61,968 nt of DNA from a virus: IMG/VR virus record IMGVR_UViG_3300015371_000034, positions 1 to 61,968 of that record; one strand, 5' to 3'. Made by a program: the position numbers and the translations under genes. This document shows positions 16,881 through 26,489 of this stretch, in pieces; position 1 is the stretch's first letter, and every line of letters starts with the position of its first letter. The notes under the pieces were generated by a model, which was given only the letters and a program-made list of their open reading frames with translations, was not told the DNA's origin and did no database searches.

Positions 16881-18364
16881 GACCAGGGGTCAATGTTACG
16901 GTTCGGGATTCTGCTCCACCGAGTTCGATCCCGACCGATGTGGGGACTGGCTTCATGGTCGGTGTTACTGAAGCAGGGCCGCGCGTTCCCACTATCAACA
17001 GCCTCGTCCAGAACATGGATGAGTTCAAGCGCAACTACGCTCCCAGCGGTCGGTCTTACACGGCCGGGATTGCAGCGTACGATGGCGCTGACGAGTTCTT
17101 TGGCGAAGGTGGCAACCGTTTGTACGTCGGTCGTGTGTTGGGACCGGCAGCGGTGGCGGCTTTCGTCAACCTAGCAGACAGCGCAGCCGGGACCGCACTG
17201 ACCATTACGGCGGTCGGCCCTGGTGAGTACGGAAACAACATCGACGTTGTGGTTAGGGACCACGCGGCCGACGCGGCGATTCCGACTGGCTCATTCAGGA
17301 TTCGGCTCGTCGATCACACGACGAGCGCCATCATCGATGAGAGCCCTGACCTGCTCGATACGACAGCCGCTCTGGCCTGGGGGTCTGGCAACCCCTACGT
17401 CAATGTGGGGGCGGGAGCTTCTCTCAACGACCCTGCGCCTGGCACGTTCCCTCTGGCCGGTGGCACGAATGACGTCGGTGCGATCGTCAATAATTCGTGG
17501 CAGGCCGCTGCCGATTCGCTCTCGCGTGCTCTGGGTCCGGGGATTCTGTTCGCGCCTGGTGCGACGACCGATCCTCTTCACGACATCATGGCAGAGGCGG
17601 CGCGTCGTGACCTCAGGGTCGCCTTCCTCGATGGCCCTGATAGCGCATCGGCCAACACACTGATCACATCGGCGCGTGCTGTCTCGGATACGAGTCTGTC
17701 GCACGCTCGCTTCGCTGCCATGTTCGTTCCCTGGCTGAACGTTGCCGGGGTGGCGAGCGGCACGACCAGGAAGGTGCCGCCCAGCGCATCTGTGGCAGGC
17801 ATCTTCGCTCGCAACATGGGCGGCGGATTGTCTGCCAACGACCCGGCCGCTGGCGAGCAAGGGCGCTTCCGTCAGGTGCTTTCGTTCACACAGACGTACA
17901 CGGATGCCGACCGTCAGAATATGAACGCTAACGGCGTCAACGTGTGCCGTGACATCTATGGCGTCTTCAAGGTGTACGGCTGGCGGACGACCGCTGACCC
18001 TGTCAACGACGTGCGCTGGCTCGCACTCAGCAACAGCATCCTGCACCGGCAGATCGTGGCCGAGGCTAACGCTGTCGGTGAGCGGTTCATCTTCAGGAAG
18101 ATCGACGGCCAGGGTCGCCTGTTCGGTGAGTTCGCAGGCGCACTGGTTGGCGAAGTGTGCATGCCGCACTTCTTCCTCGGTGACTTCTACGGCGCTGACC
18201 CGCAGTCAGCGTTCAAGGTCGATACCGGGCCAAGCATCAACACCGACGCTACGGCAGCGGCCAATGAGCTGCACGCCGTGATCTCCGTTCGCATGTCTCC
18301 GTTCGGTGAGGAAGTGGACATCGAAATCGTCAAGTACCTCGTGACCGAGGCCATCCCAGTCTAG
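16877..18364 (+). CDS. Tail sheath protein (495 aa)
   Basis: The N-terminus RPGVNVTVRDSAPPSSIPTD and the block GEGGNRLYVGRVLGPAA are typical of contractile sheath proteins. So is the C-terminal half, with NGVNVCRDIYGVFKVYGWRT, SNSILHRQIVAEANAV and the end VDIEIVKYLVTEAIPV. The sheath contracts to drive the tube through the host envelope, which makes this phage a myovirus type. It is followed, as expected, by the tube gene. Confidence 0.92.
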   Translation: MRPGVNVTVRDSAPPSSIPTDVGTGFMVGVTEAGPRVPTINSLVQNMDEFKRNYAPSGRSYTAGIAAYDGADEFFGEGGNRLYVGRVLGPAAVAAFVNLADSAAGTALTITAVGPGEYGNNIDVVVRDHAADAAIPTGSFRIRLVDHTTSAIIDESPDLLDTTAALAWGSGNPYVNVGAGASLNDPAPGTFPLAGGTNDVGAIVNNSWQAAADSLSRALGPGILFAPGATTDPLHDIMAEAARRDLRVAFLDGPDSASANTLITSARAVSDTSLSHARFAAMFVPWLNVAGVASGTTRKVPPSASVAGIFARNMGGGLSANDPAAGEQGRFRQVLSFTQTYTDADRQNMNANGVNVCRDIYGVFKVYGWRTTADPVNDVRWLALSNSILHRQIVAEANAVGERFIFRKIDGQGRLFGEFAGALVGEVCMPHFFLGDFYGADPQSAFKVDTGPSINTDATAAANELHAVISVRMSPFGEEVDIEIVKYLVTEAIPV

Positions 18365-18374
18365 GAGGTGAACA

Positions 18375-18821
18375 ATGGCTGACACTACAAAAACCGCATC
18401 CGTTCGACAAAACGAGATTACCGTTTCGATCACGTACAAGGGGGAAACCAGAGACCTTGGCGTATTCGATACCTGGGAAGGCGCGAACGTCACGGCGGAC
18501 AACACGAAGCACCGGCGCGGCGGCATGGGTCCGCAGGTGGCGATTGGAGGACCAGTCACCATCGAGGACCTAACCATCAGCCGCGACTACGACCTAGCTC
18601 GCGACAACAAGAACGCGCACTGGTTGTCTAGTGCAGTGGGCAGGGCTCGCGTGGTAGCAACAAAGCATTACCTCGACAGTGATGGCGTGGGCTACGGAAA
18701 GCCAATCATCATTACGGGCATCCTGATCGGATACAACGAGCCGAACTCCGACTCTGACTCTGGCGACATTGCGATGTACGAACTCGTGGTGAACCCAGAC
18801 GGCGCGGTCGGCGGCGGCTAA
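18375..18821 (+). CDS. Tail tube protein (148 aa)
   Basis: The gene starts after AGGAGGTGAACA, another very strong ribosome site, suiting a major virion protein. The 148-residue beta-rich product (TVSITYKGETRDLGVFDTWE, GPVTIEDLTISRDYDLARD, KPIIITGILIGYNEP) lies right after the sheath, so it should be the inner tube. Confidence 0.82.
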   Translation: MADTTKTASVRQNEITVSITYKGETRDLGVFDTWEGANVTADNTKHRRGGMGPQVAIGGPVTIEDLTISRDYDLARDNKNAHWLSSAVGRARVVATKHYLDSDGVGYGKPIIITGILIGYNEPNSDSDSGDIAMYELVVNPDGAVGGG

Positions 18822-18839
18822 CAGAAGAGGGCCACGAAA

Positions 18840-19403
18840 ATGGAAATGCCTAACGACAATAAGGAACTGGAGGGCATCGGCACATCGCTGGATAGCGCGC
18901 AGGGTCTGTCGTTGCTGAAGGAAGCGGAGCGGCGACGGCAGCAGCGGGAGCACACGTTGTTCCTCGATGTGCCAAGCTGGAACGGCGACTTGATCGCAGA
19001 GTACCGCGTCGTACCGCCGGAGGAGTTGCGCAAGGTGGCGGAAGCGGCGCTACGCCGCTCACGCAATGGGGGCCGGTTGGAACCCGCCGCCAACGACATC
19101 GCCTTGATCTCGGTGGCTTGCATCGGGCTCTACATGAAGGACCCCGAGACAGACGAGCGCATCCCGATCGAGGATGAGCACGGGCACGTCGGCTACAACA
19201 GAATCGCCAGCGTGCTCGGCAAGGAAGATGAGATCAAGTCGAACGCTGACGCCGTCCGCTACTTGATGGCTGAGCGGAGCGAGAACGGAGGTTGGGTAGA
19301 GAACGTTATGGCGATGAGCCTCCATGCCAATGCCATTGGTAGGTGGCTGAGGGACCCGAGCAGGAGTCAGGCTGACCTGAATGAACTACTGGGGGAATTC
19401 TAG
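18840..19403 (+). CDS. Tail assembly chaperone, first frame (187 aa)
   Basis: Between the tube and tape measure genes lies the pair that normally encodes chaperones wrapping the tape measure during tail assembly. This is the first product: helical, charged, with SWNGDLIAEYRVVPPEELRK and a C-terminal RDPSRSQADLNELLGEF. Near its end is a possible -1 slip site (19391-19397) leading into the next frame. Confidence 0.75.
   Translation: MEMPNDNKELEGIGTSLDSAQGLSLLKEAERRRQQREHTLFLDVPSWNGDLIAEYRVVPPEELRKVAEAALRRSRNGGRLEPAANDIALISVACIGLYMKDPETDERIPIEDEHGHVGYNRIASVLGKEDEIKSNADAVRYLMAERSENGGWVENVMAMSLHANAIGRWLRDPSRSQADLNELLGEF
19391..19397 (+). other. Probable programmed -1 frameshift site, GGGGGAA
   Basis: The heptamer GGGGGAA is read CTG-GGG-GAA in the first frame, six bases before its TAG. 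Slipping back one base lets translation continue GGG-GGA-ATT-CTA-GGC into the open frame that runs to 19636. That frame is open from just after a TGA at 19382-19384, so slippage here would make a fused G-GT-like protein, the usual arrangement for tail chaperones. Slippage itself is an inference. Confidence 0.6.
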
Positions 19404-19414
19404 GCGACAAGGGT

Positions 19415-19636
19415 TTGAGTATCGAGTTCTTGGCTGGCGCCTCGCTCGTAGGTATTTCCCCAGACAAGTTCCTGCATACCGACAGCGAGGTCGAACTCGA
19501 ATGTTTGATTCTTGTCGCTGAGAAGGCTGTCGAACTGTACAATATTTCACAACGCAACCTAGCTGCACAAATCATCAACTTCCTCGGACAATCGTTAACT
19601 GGCAAGAAATCAAGTGGCGTTCAGAGAGACAATTGA
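19415..19636 (+). CDS. Tail assembly chaperone, frameshift extension
   Basis: The frame encodes LSIEFLAGASLVGISPDKFL and a helical segment EVELECLILVAEKAVELYNI. It sits in the -1 frame relative to 18840-19403 and overlaps the tape measure start by 23 bases. TTG 19415 has no convincing ribosome site, so translation probably comes from frameshifting at 19391-19397. Independent initiation is the alternative. Confidence 0.65.
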   Translation: MSIEFLAGASLVGISPDKFLHTDSEVELECLILVAEKAVELYNISQRNLAAQIINFLGQSLTGKKSSGVQRDN

Positions 19637-21755
19637 AGCAATCCTGAAGGTTAAGGATGCCAACCGCTTCAAGGCCGGTATGGAGAAGGCTGCGCGCTCT
19701 GTTCGCAAACTTGGTCATGACGAGGAGGCAACGGCCGCACAAACGGAAATCCTGAAGAACATCGAGGAGAAGCTCGAACGACAGTCACTCGAACTCGCCG
19801 CCGCTCTGAGGATTGTCGCTAGTTCAGTCGATAATCTGGGCGATGAAATGGTGCAGGCCGCCGCCAAGACTCGCGTCATGAACGCCGTGATGAAGAAGTC
19901 TGGCAGCAACGCCGTGTTCCTGGGCAAGTCCTGGGCGTTCTGGAAGGACCGTCTCAGCCTAACTCGCTCAGAGATTCTAACCACTGCTCTGACGATCGGA
20001 GCGTACTTCAGCCCGGCCATCATCGCGATGGGGTCGAGCTTCGCCTACGCTGCTGTGGGCGGGGGCGGTGTGGCACTAGGTGGTCTGTCTACGCTTTTGT
20101 TCAGCCTGGGAATCTTTGCCACGATGCTGAGTCCGGTGACGGACGGCATCAAGAAGGTCATGAAGGCGCAGGACCAGTACAACCTAGCGGTTGAGCAGTA
20201 CGGCGCTGCCAGCATCCAGGCGAGTCGCGCCAGCGCTCATATGTACGGCGTCATCCAGACGAAGGGTGGAAAGCCGGTCCTCGATGCGGTGACCAACATC
20301 CGTAAGCTGAAGGATGAATGGGCGAGGCGCACGACGCCTGGCAGGATGGACCTGCTTGACGTTCTCAACTCGGGCCTCGGCGCGGCTCGCAAGCAGATGT
20401 TGCCATTGTCGATCGCTGGCAACCAGATGGCCAATAGTCTCAAGAAGGCTCTGGCACCGCTCTTCAGGGATTTGGGCGGTCCTGAGTTTACAAAGTTTAT
20501 CAGCGATCTTACCGATACATTTAACAATGCGATCGGCCCGGCCATCAAGGGCACGTCGAACTTCCTTGTCGTTATGGCTCGCATCATCAGGGCGTCGTTG
20601 CCCTATGTCGTGAAGCTAGCGCGAGCCTGGCAGCGGGTTACTAGTGACTGGCGGAAGAGCACAAAAGACCAAAGTAAGCTTGACCGCTTCTTCAAGAATA
20701 CAGTTAACCACTTCAAGGCTTGGTGGGGACTAGCGAAAGCCGTTTGGCGAGTCGTCAAGATTATCTTCAAAAATAGCAATACTGAAGGTATGAAGTTCGT
20801 CAATACGCTTACCAGACTTGTTAACAGGTTCGCCGACTGGCTTGATCAGATTAGCCAGAACCCCAGCAAGATTAAAGCGTTCTGGAAGACATACGAGAAT
20901 TCAGTGAACGACGCCGTCTGGGCGCTTAGTCATCCGATCGAAGCAATCAACAAATGGCTGCCTCGTATCATGGATGCTATTGCCACCGGCCTGGCAACGC
21001 ACGCACCCAAAGCAGCGGCGCTCTTCGCCAGGGCATTCGCTAACTCAGGAGGCTGGGCGCAGTTCCTGACGATTGCCTGGGCATTGAAGAGGTTCGGATT
21101 CTTCAAAGCTCTGGGAAAGCAGATCGCCAAGATATTTGTAGTTCCGTTCATGCAGCAGTTTGGGATTATGTTCGCTGCTGAACTAGGCGGTGAAGCCGCA
21201 GCTGGTGGATTGATAGCAAGAATGACGGCTTCATCTTCTAAGGCTGGTGGAGTAGTCGGCAAGGCTTTTGGCAAGGCATTCATAGTCGGAGCAGCGATCG
21301 GCCTCGTTGCTTTGGCACCAACCATCGAGGATGCCGTCCGCAACTCAAGCTGGTATCAGAAGCACATCAAGAAGGGCAGCACCGCTGACAAGATTCTGTC
21401 TGCGTCAGGCATTGATGCCATCAAAGCATTTGGTGGTTTTCTTGGCAACCAATTTGGCAAACTTGGACACCCCAAACAGACCGGCGGCATCATTCCGTAT
21501 GGTGGAATCTCGGTCGTTGGTGAGTCAGGACCGGAGCTAGCTTCTGTAACTCCTCGTGGAACTATGATCAGACCGATGGGCGGTTCAGCGATGCCGAGCA
21601 ACGGGATGCCAGCGATTCCGAATCTTGAAGACAAGCTTCATGTTACGGTCTACTCGACGATCATGGTGGAGAAGCGCCAAATTGCGCGTGCTGTTTCTGA
21701 TTCTAATAATTACGACACGGCGCGTCGTGGCGGGCGCGCTCCGTATGGTTCATAA
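19614..21755 (+). CDS. Tape measure protein (713 aa)
   Basis: GTG 19614 starts a long helical protein with several hydrophobic stretches (ILTTALTIGAYFSPAIIAMG and VALGGLSTLLFSLGIFATML; also FIVGAAIGLVALAP). It has the C-terminal motif GGISVVGESGPELASV found at the ends of many tape measures. It sets tail length and is expelled on infection. At 713 residues the tail should be roughly 100 nm by the usual rule. No peptidase domain was recognised in it. Confidence 0.85.
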   Translation: MAFRETIEAILKVKDANRFKAGMEKAARSVRKLGHDEEATAAQTEILKNIEEKLERQSLELAAALRIVASSVDNLGDEMVQAAAKTRVMNAVMKKSGSNAVFLGKSWAFWKDRLSLTRSEILTTALTIGAYFSPAIIAMGSSFAYAAVGGGGVALGGLSTLLFSLGIFATMLSPVTDGIKKVMKAQDQYNLAVEQYGAASIQASRASAHMYGVIQTKGGKPVLDAVTNIRKLKDEWARRTTPGRMDLLDVLNSGLGAARKQMLPLSIAGNQMANSLKKALAPLFRDLGGPEFTKFISDLTDTFNNAIGPAIKGTSNFLVVMARIIRASLPYVVKLARAWQRVTSDWRKSTKDQSKLDRFFKNTVNHFKAWWGLAKAVWRVVKIIFKNSNTEGMKFVNTLTRLVNRFADWLDQISQNPSKIKAFWKTYENSVNDAVWALSHPIEAINKWLPRIMDAIATGLATHAPKAAALFARAFANSGGWAQFLTIAWALKRFGFFKALGKQIAKIFVVPFMQQFGIMFAAELGGEAAAGGLIARMTASSSKAGGVVGKAFGKAFIVGAAIGLVALAPTIEDAVRNSSWYQKHIKKGSTADKILSASGIDAIKAFGGFLGNQFGKLGHPKQTGGIIPYGGISVVGESGPELASVTPRGTMIRPMGGSAMPSNGMPAIPNLEDKLHVTVYSTIMVEKRQIARAVSDSNNYDTARRGGRAPYGS

Positions 21756-22429
21756 TGCCCGACGTTGACAACATCTTCTCGATTACCAGCCAGGAGGACG
21801 GCACAAAGTTCTGGGCTAGCTTTGCCGACGGCGCACCGCTAGTGACTGAAGGCTACGGCGGCTGGCAGGTTGTCAATCGGCCACGAGCACGCGGGATCGT
21901 CGAGTGGCAGGGCCGCAATCCAATTCAGATCGAGATTCCCTTCATGATCGACTATTGGCTGTCGGGCGTCGACAACCCTGGCATCCATTGCGAAGCTCAG
22001 GTTACGAGCCTGAGCAGGCTTTGTGGAGTCGGCGGCGATAAGCAGCCACCGATCTGCCGTGTCGATAGCCAAGGCGTCATACCGTATGACTACACGCTGC
22101 GCAAGCATCTCTTCTGGGTGGTCGAGAATGTCGTATGGGACAGGGAGCTAGAGCTTCGGCACCCCACTACAGGACGCCGCCTGCGCTGCGGCGGGACGCT
22201 AACGATCAGGCAGTTCATTACGCAGCGAGACATTCTGCGTAACATCAAGCCTAACACGAAGGCTGCTGTACCAAAGACTTACCGCGTCAGGCACGGCGAT
22301 ACACTTAGCAAGATCGCCAACAAGATGTACCATGATCCGCATATGTGGAAGATCATTGCCGACGCCAATAACATCCGCGATCCGCGCAACTTGAAGATTG
22401 ATAAGGTCATCAAGATTCCTGCTGGATAA
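21755..22429 (+). CDS. LysM-containing tail/baseplate protein (224 aa)
   Basis: Residues about 170-224 form a complete LysM domain (YRVRHGDTLSKIANKMYHDP ... IADANNIRDPRNL ... VIKIPAG). The N-terminal part (TEGYGGWQVVNRPRARG, QIEIPFMIDYWLSG) matches the T4 gp53/Mu gpN-like class that joins tube to hub. LysM may hold baseplate parts together or contact peptidoglycan. Start and stop overlap both neighbours by one base. Confidence 0.78.
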   Translation: MPDVDNIFSITSQEDGTKFWASFADGAPLVTEGYGGWQVVNRPRARGIVEWQGRNPIQIEIPFMIDYWLSGVDNPGIHCEAQVTSLSRLCGVGGDKQPPICRVDSQGVIPYDYTLRKHLFWVVENVVWDRELELRHPTTGRRLRCGGTLTIRQFITQRDILRNIKPNTKAAVPKTYRVRHGDTLSKIANKMYHDPHMWKIIADANNIRDPRNLKIDKVIKIPAG

Positions 22430-24486
22430 TGGCTACCGCTCTCGAACTAATCGCTGATCCGAGTCTGGGCATTGATCCAATCACTGCCACGACTTCGACC
22501 GCCAACAAGAAGGGCTATACTCATAGCGAGCTAGCACACTTCCATATCGGCGATGAAGATATCAAGAGCTTGATCCTTCAGATATATGCTTTTGGGACAA
22601 AGAAGAAGCCGACCGAGAATCACAACTTCCGTTGGCACATTAGCGACGCTGTGTTTGAAGATAGCATCGACAAGACGCCGACCTTCACGTTGACACTGCA
22701 TGATCCTGACTGGGACCTTCTTAACACAGGCGCGCTCAATCGCACCATCGACATAAATCCAGGCAACCTGCCAAAGCGCTGGTACAGGCTCGATAGCTAC
22801 AGTGTTGTCGATAACGACATCACGCTCGTGTTCGCCGTCCGCAACGCCGTCTACCTTACATACCATAAGCGACCGCGCAAGGCCAACCGCAAGAAGACAA
22901 CGAGAGCTGAGTTCATCCTTAGCCTGCTGCGTGACGTCGAGAAGGTAAAGATTCCATACTATTCTCCTGAGCTTCACAAGAGGCAGAAGGTTGAGAAGTA
23001 CCCGTCGGATGCTGAGCGGAAGAAGAACCGCGACAAGGGCTTCACAGCGAGCGATAAGATCACCGTCAAGAACAGCCCGGCGAACGGTCATCAGCGTAAT
23101 GTTATTGAGCAGGTGATCCAGGCAGGGATCGACGTCAACGCACCTGGCTTGCTGATCGTGTCTGCGGTTATGACCATCATCCAGGAAACCGCCGCCGGAA
23201 ACAAAACCACCGGCAACCCGCCCTACATCGGAGTTTTCCAACAGAACCCGAAGGATGGTTGGCCAGCCACCGGAAACGCATACAAGGACGCGATTGGCAA
23301 CCGCAAGGTCGGCCAGAAGCAGGGTGGCTATTATGGTTGGGCGCAGGCGCTTTGGAATCAACTTGGTGGCAACGTAGACCTCGGCTTGTTTGTAGCGAAG
23401 GCGCAGGGAGTCGTTGGCTCGACGAACCCTCTGAACTCGGGCTACGCTATGGAAACGAATAAGTGGCGGAGTGAGTCCCAGCACGCTGTGAATGCCTTCG
23501 GCGGCATCGACATTGACGATCCTGGCTCGCCTGCGACCTCCACCTTCAAGAAGAAGTATGAGTTTATGGTCGGACCACCCGACGGCGATGAAGATGAGAA
23601 CTACCTGGCTGCGATCTACCGGCTAGCCGATGATGTGCAATGGGCTGCCTTCTGGGTGAAGGACGAACTACACTTCCAGGATCAGAAGCAACTCTTCAAG
23701 TCTAAGCCACAAGCATCGCTACGGCGCTTTCATAATGGCGTAGAAACTGTGAGCTTTGAATGGGACGGCCAACAGAAGCTCAATCAGATGACAATTGGCG
23801 TTCGCATGAAGCGTTGGATCTGCCCCATCGGTACGGTCGTTCATTTCGAGGAGGGCGGGCCTGCTGAGGGCCGTTGGCTCGTGACGAATATCCGCCGCTC
23901 GATGTTCGATGAGCTAGGCGAGATCATCTTGAGCAAGCCGATGCGCAAGAAGCTGGAGCCCGCTAATGAACCAGGAACGCGCACGACGCGGGATGGTCAG
24001 CCAACGGACATAACCGATCCTGGCGTCGGCCCGCAGGGCGGCCAGATGATTGATTCTCCTGCCGGATTCCCAGTGCCTAATCCAACAAGCGTCGGCGGTG
24101 TCCATGACACTTCTGGCTTGCCTGGCTACCCGGCTCGTGACTATTTCGCTCCAGCAGGCTCGGCTTGTGTTTCACCGGTCGATGGAAAGGTTGACCGACT
24201 CAGCGGGCACGATCCGAAGGATGGTGCGTACGCTGGAGCAGGTGGACCGCTCGGCTGGTCTGTGTACATCACGGCTTCGGATACCGGCTGGAGCTACTAC
24301 CTTACTCATATGGGTAGCCTGCTCTGCTTCAAGGGGCAAACCGTCAAGCAGGGAGAGGTGATCGGGACCGTCGCTAACTACCATTCATACGGACGACCCG
24401 ATCATATTCATATGGGTGTTCACGGACACCTCGCTACAACGCCATACTTCGGCCCGCACGCTGGACACCAATTCCCTACTCCATGA
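22429..24486 (+). CDS. Baseplate hub with transglycosylase-like and M23-like domains (685 aa)
   Basis: Residues about 1-205 and 370-510 read as hub (gp27/gpD-like) domains. Between them, about 215-330, lies a segment resembling a lytic transglycosylase (IIQETAAGN with a candidate Glu, then GVFQQNPKDGW). The C-terminus, about 560-680, resembles an M23 peptidase and keeps DHIHMGVHG. The first zinc-ligand motif, usually HxxxD, reads YPARD, so His is replaced by Tyr. This tip enzyme would open peptidoglycan during entry, or the M23 part may only bind. Confidence 0.75.
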   Translation: MATALELIADPSLGIDPITATTSTANKKGYTHSELAHFHIGDEDIKSLILQIYAFGTKKKPTENHNFRWHISDAVFEDSIDKTPTFTLTLHDPDWDLLNTGALNRTIDINPGNLPKRWYRLDSYSVVDNDITLVFAVRNAVYLTYHKRPRKANRKKTTRAEFILSLLRDVEKVKIPYYSPELHKRQKVEKYPSDAERKKNRDKGFTASDKITVKNSPANGHQRNVIEQVIQAGIDVNAPGLLIVSAVMTIIQETAAGNKTTGNPPYIGVFQQNPKDGWPATGNAYKDAIGNRKVGQKQGGYYGWAQALWNQLGGNVDLGLFVAKAQGVVGSTNPLNSGYAMETNKWRSESQHAVNAFGGIDIDDPGSPATSTFKKKYEFMVGPPDGDEDENYLAAIYRLADDVQWAAFWVKDELHFQDQKQLFKSKPQASLRRFHNGVETVSFEWDGQQKLNQMTIGVRMKRWICPIGTVVHFEEGGPAEGRWLVTNIRRSMFDELGEIILSKPMRKKLEPANEPGTRTTRDGQPTDITDPGVGPQGGQMIDSPAGFPVPNPTSVGGVHDTSGLPGYPARDYFAPAGSACVSPVDGKVDRLSGHDPKDGAYAGAGGPLGWSVYITASDTGWSYYLTHMGSLLCFKGQTVKQGEVIGTVANYHSYGRPDHIHMGVHGHLATTPYFGPHAGHQFPTP

Positions 24487-24797
24487 CGCTAATTCTTCAT
24501 CAGGGTATCGTTGCTGATACACCGACTAACCTGACCGACAAGATCAGAGTCTCGGTCCCTGATCTAATGTCGATGCCTCGTCAGGTCTATGGTCCGCTCG
24601 CTTTCCGGCCGGTCGTCTCGGGGCACGGTGGGACACGGCTTCCCCAGGCTGGTGACAGGGCCGTTATCGGCGTCGAGGAGGGTACGGGTCTAACCTGGGT
24701 CGTAGCCTGGCATCGGGATGATCCATCGCTTCCGCCGTATCTGGAAGAAGATTTGAGCGAAGAGGGTGGGGGCGCGTTCGCGTTCTACAATGGCTGA
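24483..24797 (+). CDS. Baseplate spike OB-fold protein, gpV/gp5-like (104 aa)
   Basis: The small beta-rich protein (IVADTPTNLTDKIRVSVPDL, LPQAGDRAVIGVEEGTGLTW) matches the OB-fold of gpV/gp45-like spike proteins, which sit at the tail tip under the hub. It lacks the long C-terminal needle, which may be supplied by a following protein. It overlaps the hub gene by 4 bases (ATGA). Confidence 0.65.
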   Translation: MTLILHQGIVADTPTNLTDKIRVSVPDLMSMPRQVYGPLAFRPVVSGHGGTRLPQAGDRAVIGVEEGTGLTWVVAWHRDDPSLPPYLEEDLSEEGGGAFAFYNG

Positions 24798-25173
24798 GAG
24801 CTACAAAATCCTCGGGGCAGCTGACCTGCCAACTATTGATCCGCCGCCTGCTATGATCACATCACCGATGAGTCAGATGCGAACTGCTGAGGAGATTCCT
24901 TCAGAGTCTTTGATCTACAAAGTGCCGGAAGCACGCCAGGCAATCATCAAGCTGATCGTGATTACGTCGGCTGAGGATTCTCAGTATGTTATGGTCCGTT
25001 GTTACACTGATGCAGGGCCGGTGCCTTTGTTTGGATCAATCGTAATAGATGACAATGAATGGGCAGAGTGGACTGGCTCTTTGACGCTAGGCGAGAACTC
25101 TGAAATCCGCGGCGCCATCTCGACCGCCGGTTCAGTAAGCGTAGCCGTCTACGGTATGGAGCGTTCCTCGTGA
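24790..25173 (+). CDS. Putative tail tip or fibre protein (127 aa)
   Basis: The start ATG 24790 ([20 protein letters not shown]) lies just inside the end of the spike gene. The rest looks like a beta-sandwich ([35 protein letters not shown]). The gene lies between spike and collagen-like fibre. No family recognised. An upstream start at 24766 is less likely. Confidence 0.55.
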   Translation: MAESYKILGAADLPTIDPPPAMITSPMSQMRTAEEIPSESLIYKVPEARQAIIKLIVITSAEDSQYVMVRCYTDAGPVPLFGSIVIDDNEWAEWTGSLTLGENSEIRGAISTAGSVSVAVYGMERSS

Positions 25174-25835
25174 GCCCACTTACTATCTATACAGCAGAAG
25201 GACTCCCCAAGGGGGTGGCCGGAGTTCAAGGCGAGCCAGGGCCTCCTGGCGAGCAAGGCTCACCGGGAGTGCCAGGGCCGTCAGGACCGCAAGGCGCACC
25301 AGGACCGGCAGGGCCGCAGGGCGATCAAGGGCCGCAGGGCGACCAGGGTGTGCAAGGTGATCAAGGACCGAAAGGTGATACGGGGCCACAAGGATCACAG
25401 GGGCCTCAAGGACCAAAGGGCGACACAGGGGCAGCGGCCCCAGTTAGGCGTTGGTGGAGTTTACTTGGTGATAATTCTGGTGATGGTTCGAGCGCCAATG
25501 TAGCTACATTCTCGACAGCCAAGAGTCCTATGTTCACAGTTCCGGCCGACGGTTGGTATCGGGTTATGGCTATGTTCAACTCAACTGTTGATAATAACGG
25601 AGCGACCGCTACCTTTGCCATAATGTCTGATACAAATTCGTTCCGCCTTTTGAATAGCACAGGAAACGCGAATGCCTTCATGCCGATTACCATGCGTGCC
25701 TCGATGCAGCTGACGGCTGGACAGAAGGTTGCCATCGGCTATCGACCTACTGTGGCAGGCCGCACAGTGTTCCTAGTAAACTCAAACGGTCTAGTCCCTT
25801 CCTTGGTGATCGATGAAATAGGTGCTCCGAGCTAA
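25170..25835 (+). CDS. Collagen-like tail fibre (221 aa)
   Basis: Residues about 17-90 are uninterrupted Gly-X-Y triplets rich in Pro and Gln ([19 protein letters not shown]), which should form a collagen-like triple helix. A C-terminal beta domain of about 130 residues ([32 protein letters not shown]-type C1q/TNF-like pattern) would trimerise and bind the receptor. GTG 25170 overlaps the upstream stop. Confidence 0.8.
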   Translation: MSPLTIYTAEGLPKGVAGVQGEPGPPGEQGSPGVPGPSGPQGAPGPAGPQGDQGPQGDQGVQGDQGPKGDTGPQGSQGPQGPKGDTGAAAPVRRWWSLLGDNSGDGSSANVATFSTAKSPMFTVPADGWYRVMAMFNSTVDNNGATATFAIMSDTNSFRLLNSTGNANAFMPITMRASMQLTAGQKVAIGYRPTVAGRTVFLVNSNGLVPSLVIDEIGAPS

Positions 25836-25838
25836 CAT

Positions 25839-26489
25839 ATGACAATTCAACATACCCCAAACTTCAACCTACCGTATCCTCAACTAACTGATACGTCTGA
25901 TGTGCCTCGCGACATCAGCGCTCTGGCAAATGCTTTGGAAGCCATTCCATCGCTTCGCTCGACTCTTGAGACGAGTCTGCCGCCAACGCCCTTTGACGGA
26001 CAAGAAATATATTATGTTGCCAACAGCGCTAATGGGGTTATTTGGCATCTCCGCTACCGCGAGGCGGCAGCTGGTACCTACAAATGGGAGTTTGTTGGCG
26101 GTAGCAATCTGACGAATGAGATCAATAGCCTTGAGAGTCCGGTGTCAGGAGGAACTTGGACTGACTTGCCAACAGTTGGTCCTCAGGTAACGGCTCCGCT
26201 TGCTGGTGATTATGAAATAGCGTTTAGCGCACGTCTTGGCACTACATCAGGTGGGTGGGCTGGAGTGGCACCAAAAATCGGCGCTGCCGCAACTAATGAT
26301 AACGATCAAGCGCAACTGCTTGGTGCTGGTTTCACTGCGGGGACTGAGATTACGGTTCCGGCTGCGCGCATTATCAGGCGGAATGTTCCGACGGCATCCT
26401 CAGTAATCAAGCTTCAATACTACAATGGCGGAGGAACGACAGACTTCCGCTACCGCACCCTCACTGTTCGCCCGATCCGAGTCGGCTGA
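25839..26489 (+). CDS. Tail fibre/minor tail protein (216 aa)
   Basis: The N-terminus has the fibre-type pattern NFNLPYPQLTDTSDVPRDIS, followed by PPTPFDGQEIYYVANSANGV and a C-terminal beta-sandwich (PLAGDYEIAFSARLG). Such proteins form short fibres or fibre tips at the baseplate. Its stop overlaps the gp25-like start. Confidence 0.65.
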   Translation: MTIQHTPNFNLPYPQLTDTSDVPRDISALANALEAIPSLRSTLETSLPPTPFDGQEIYYVANSANGVIWHLRYREAAAGTYKWEFVGGSNLTNEINSLESPVSGGTWTDLPTVGPQVTAPLAGDYEIAFSARLGTTSGGWAGVAPKIGAAATNDNDQAQLLGAGFTAGTEITVPAARIIRRNVPTASSVIKLQYYNGGGTTDFRYRTLTVRPIRVG

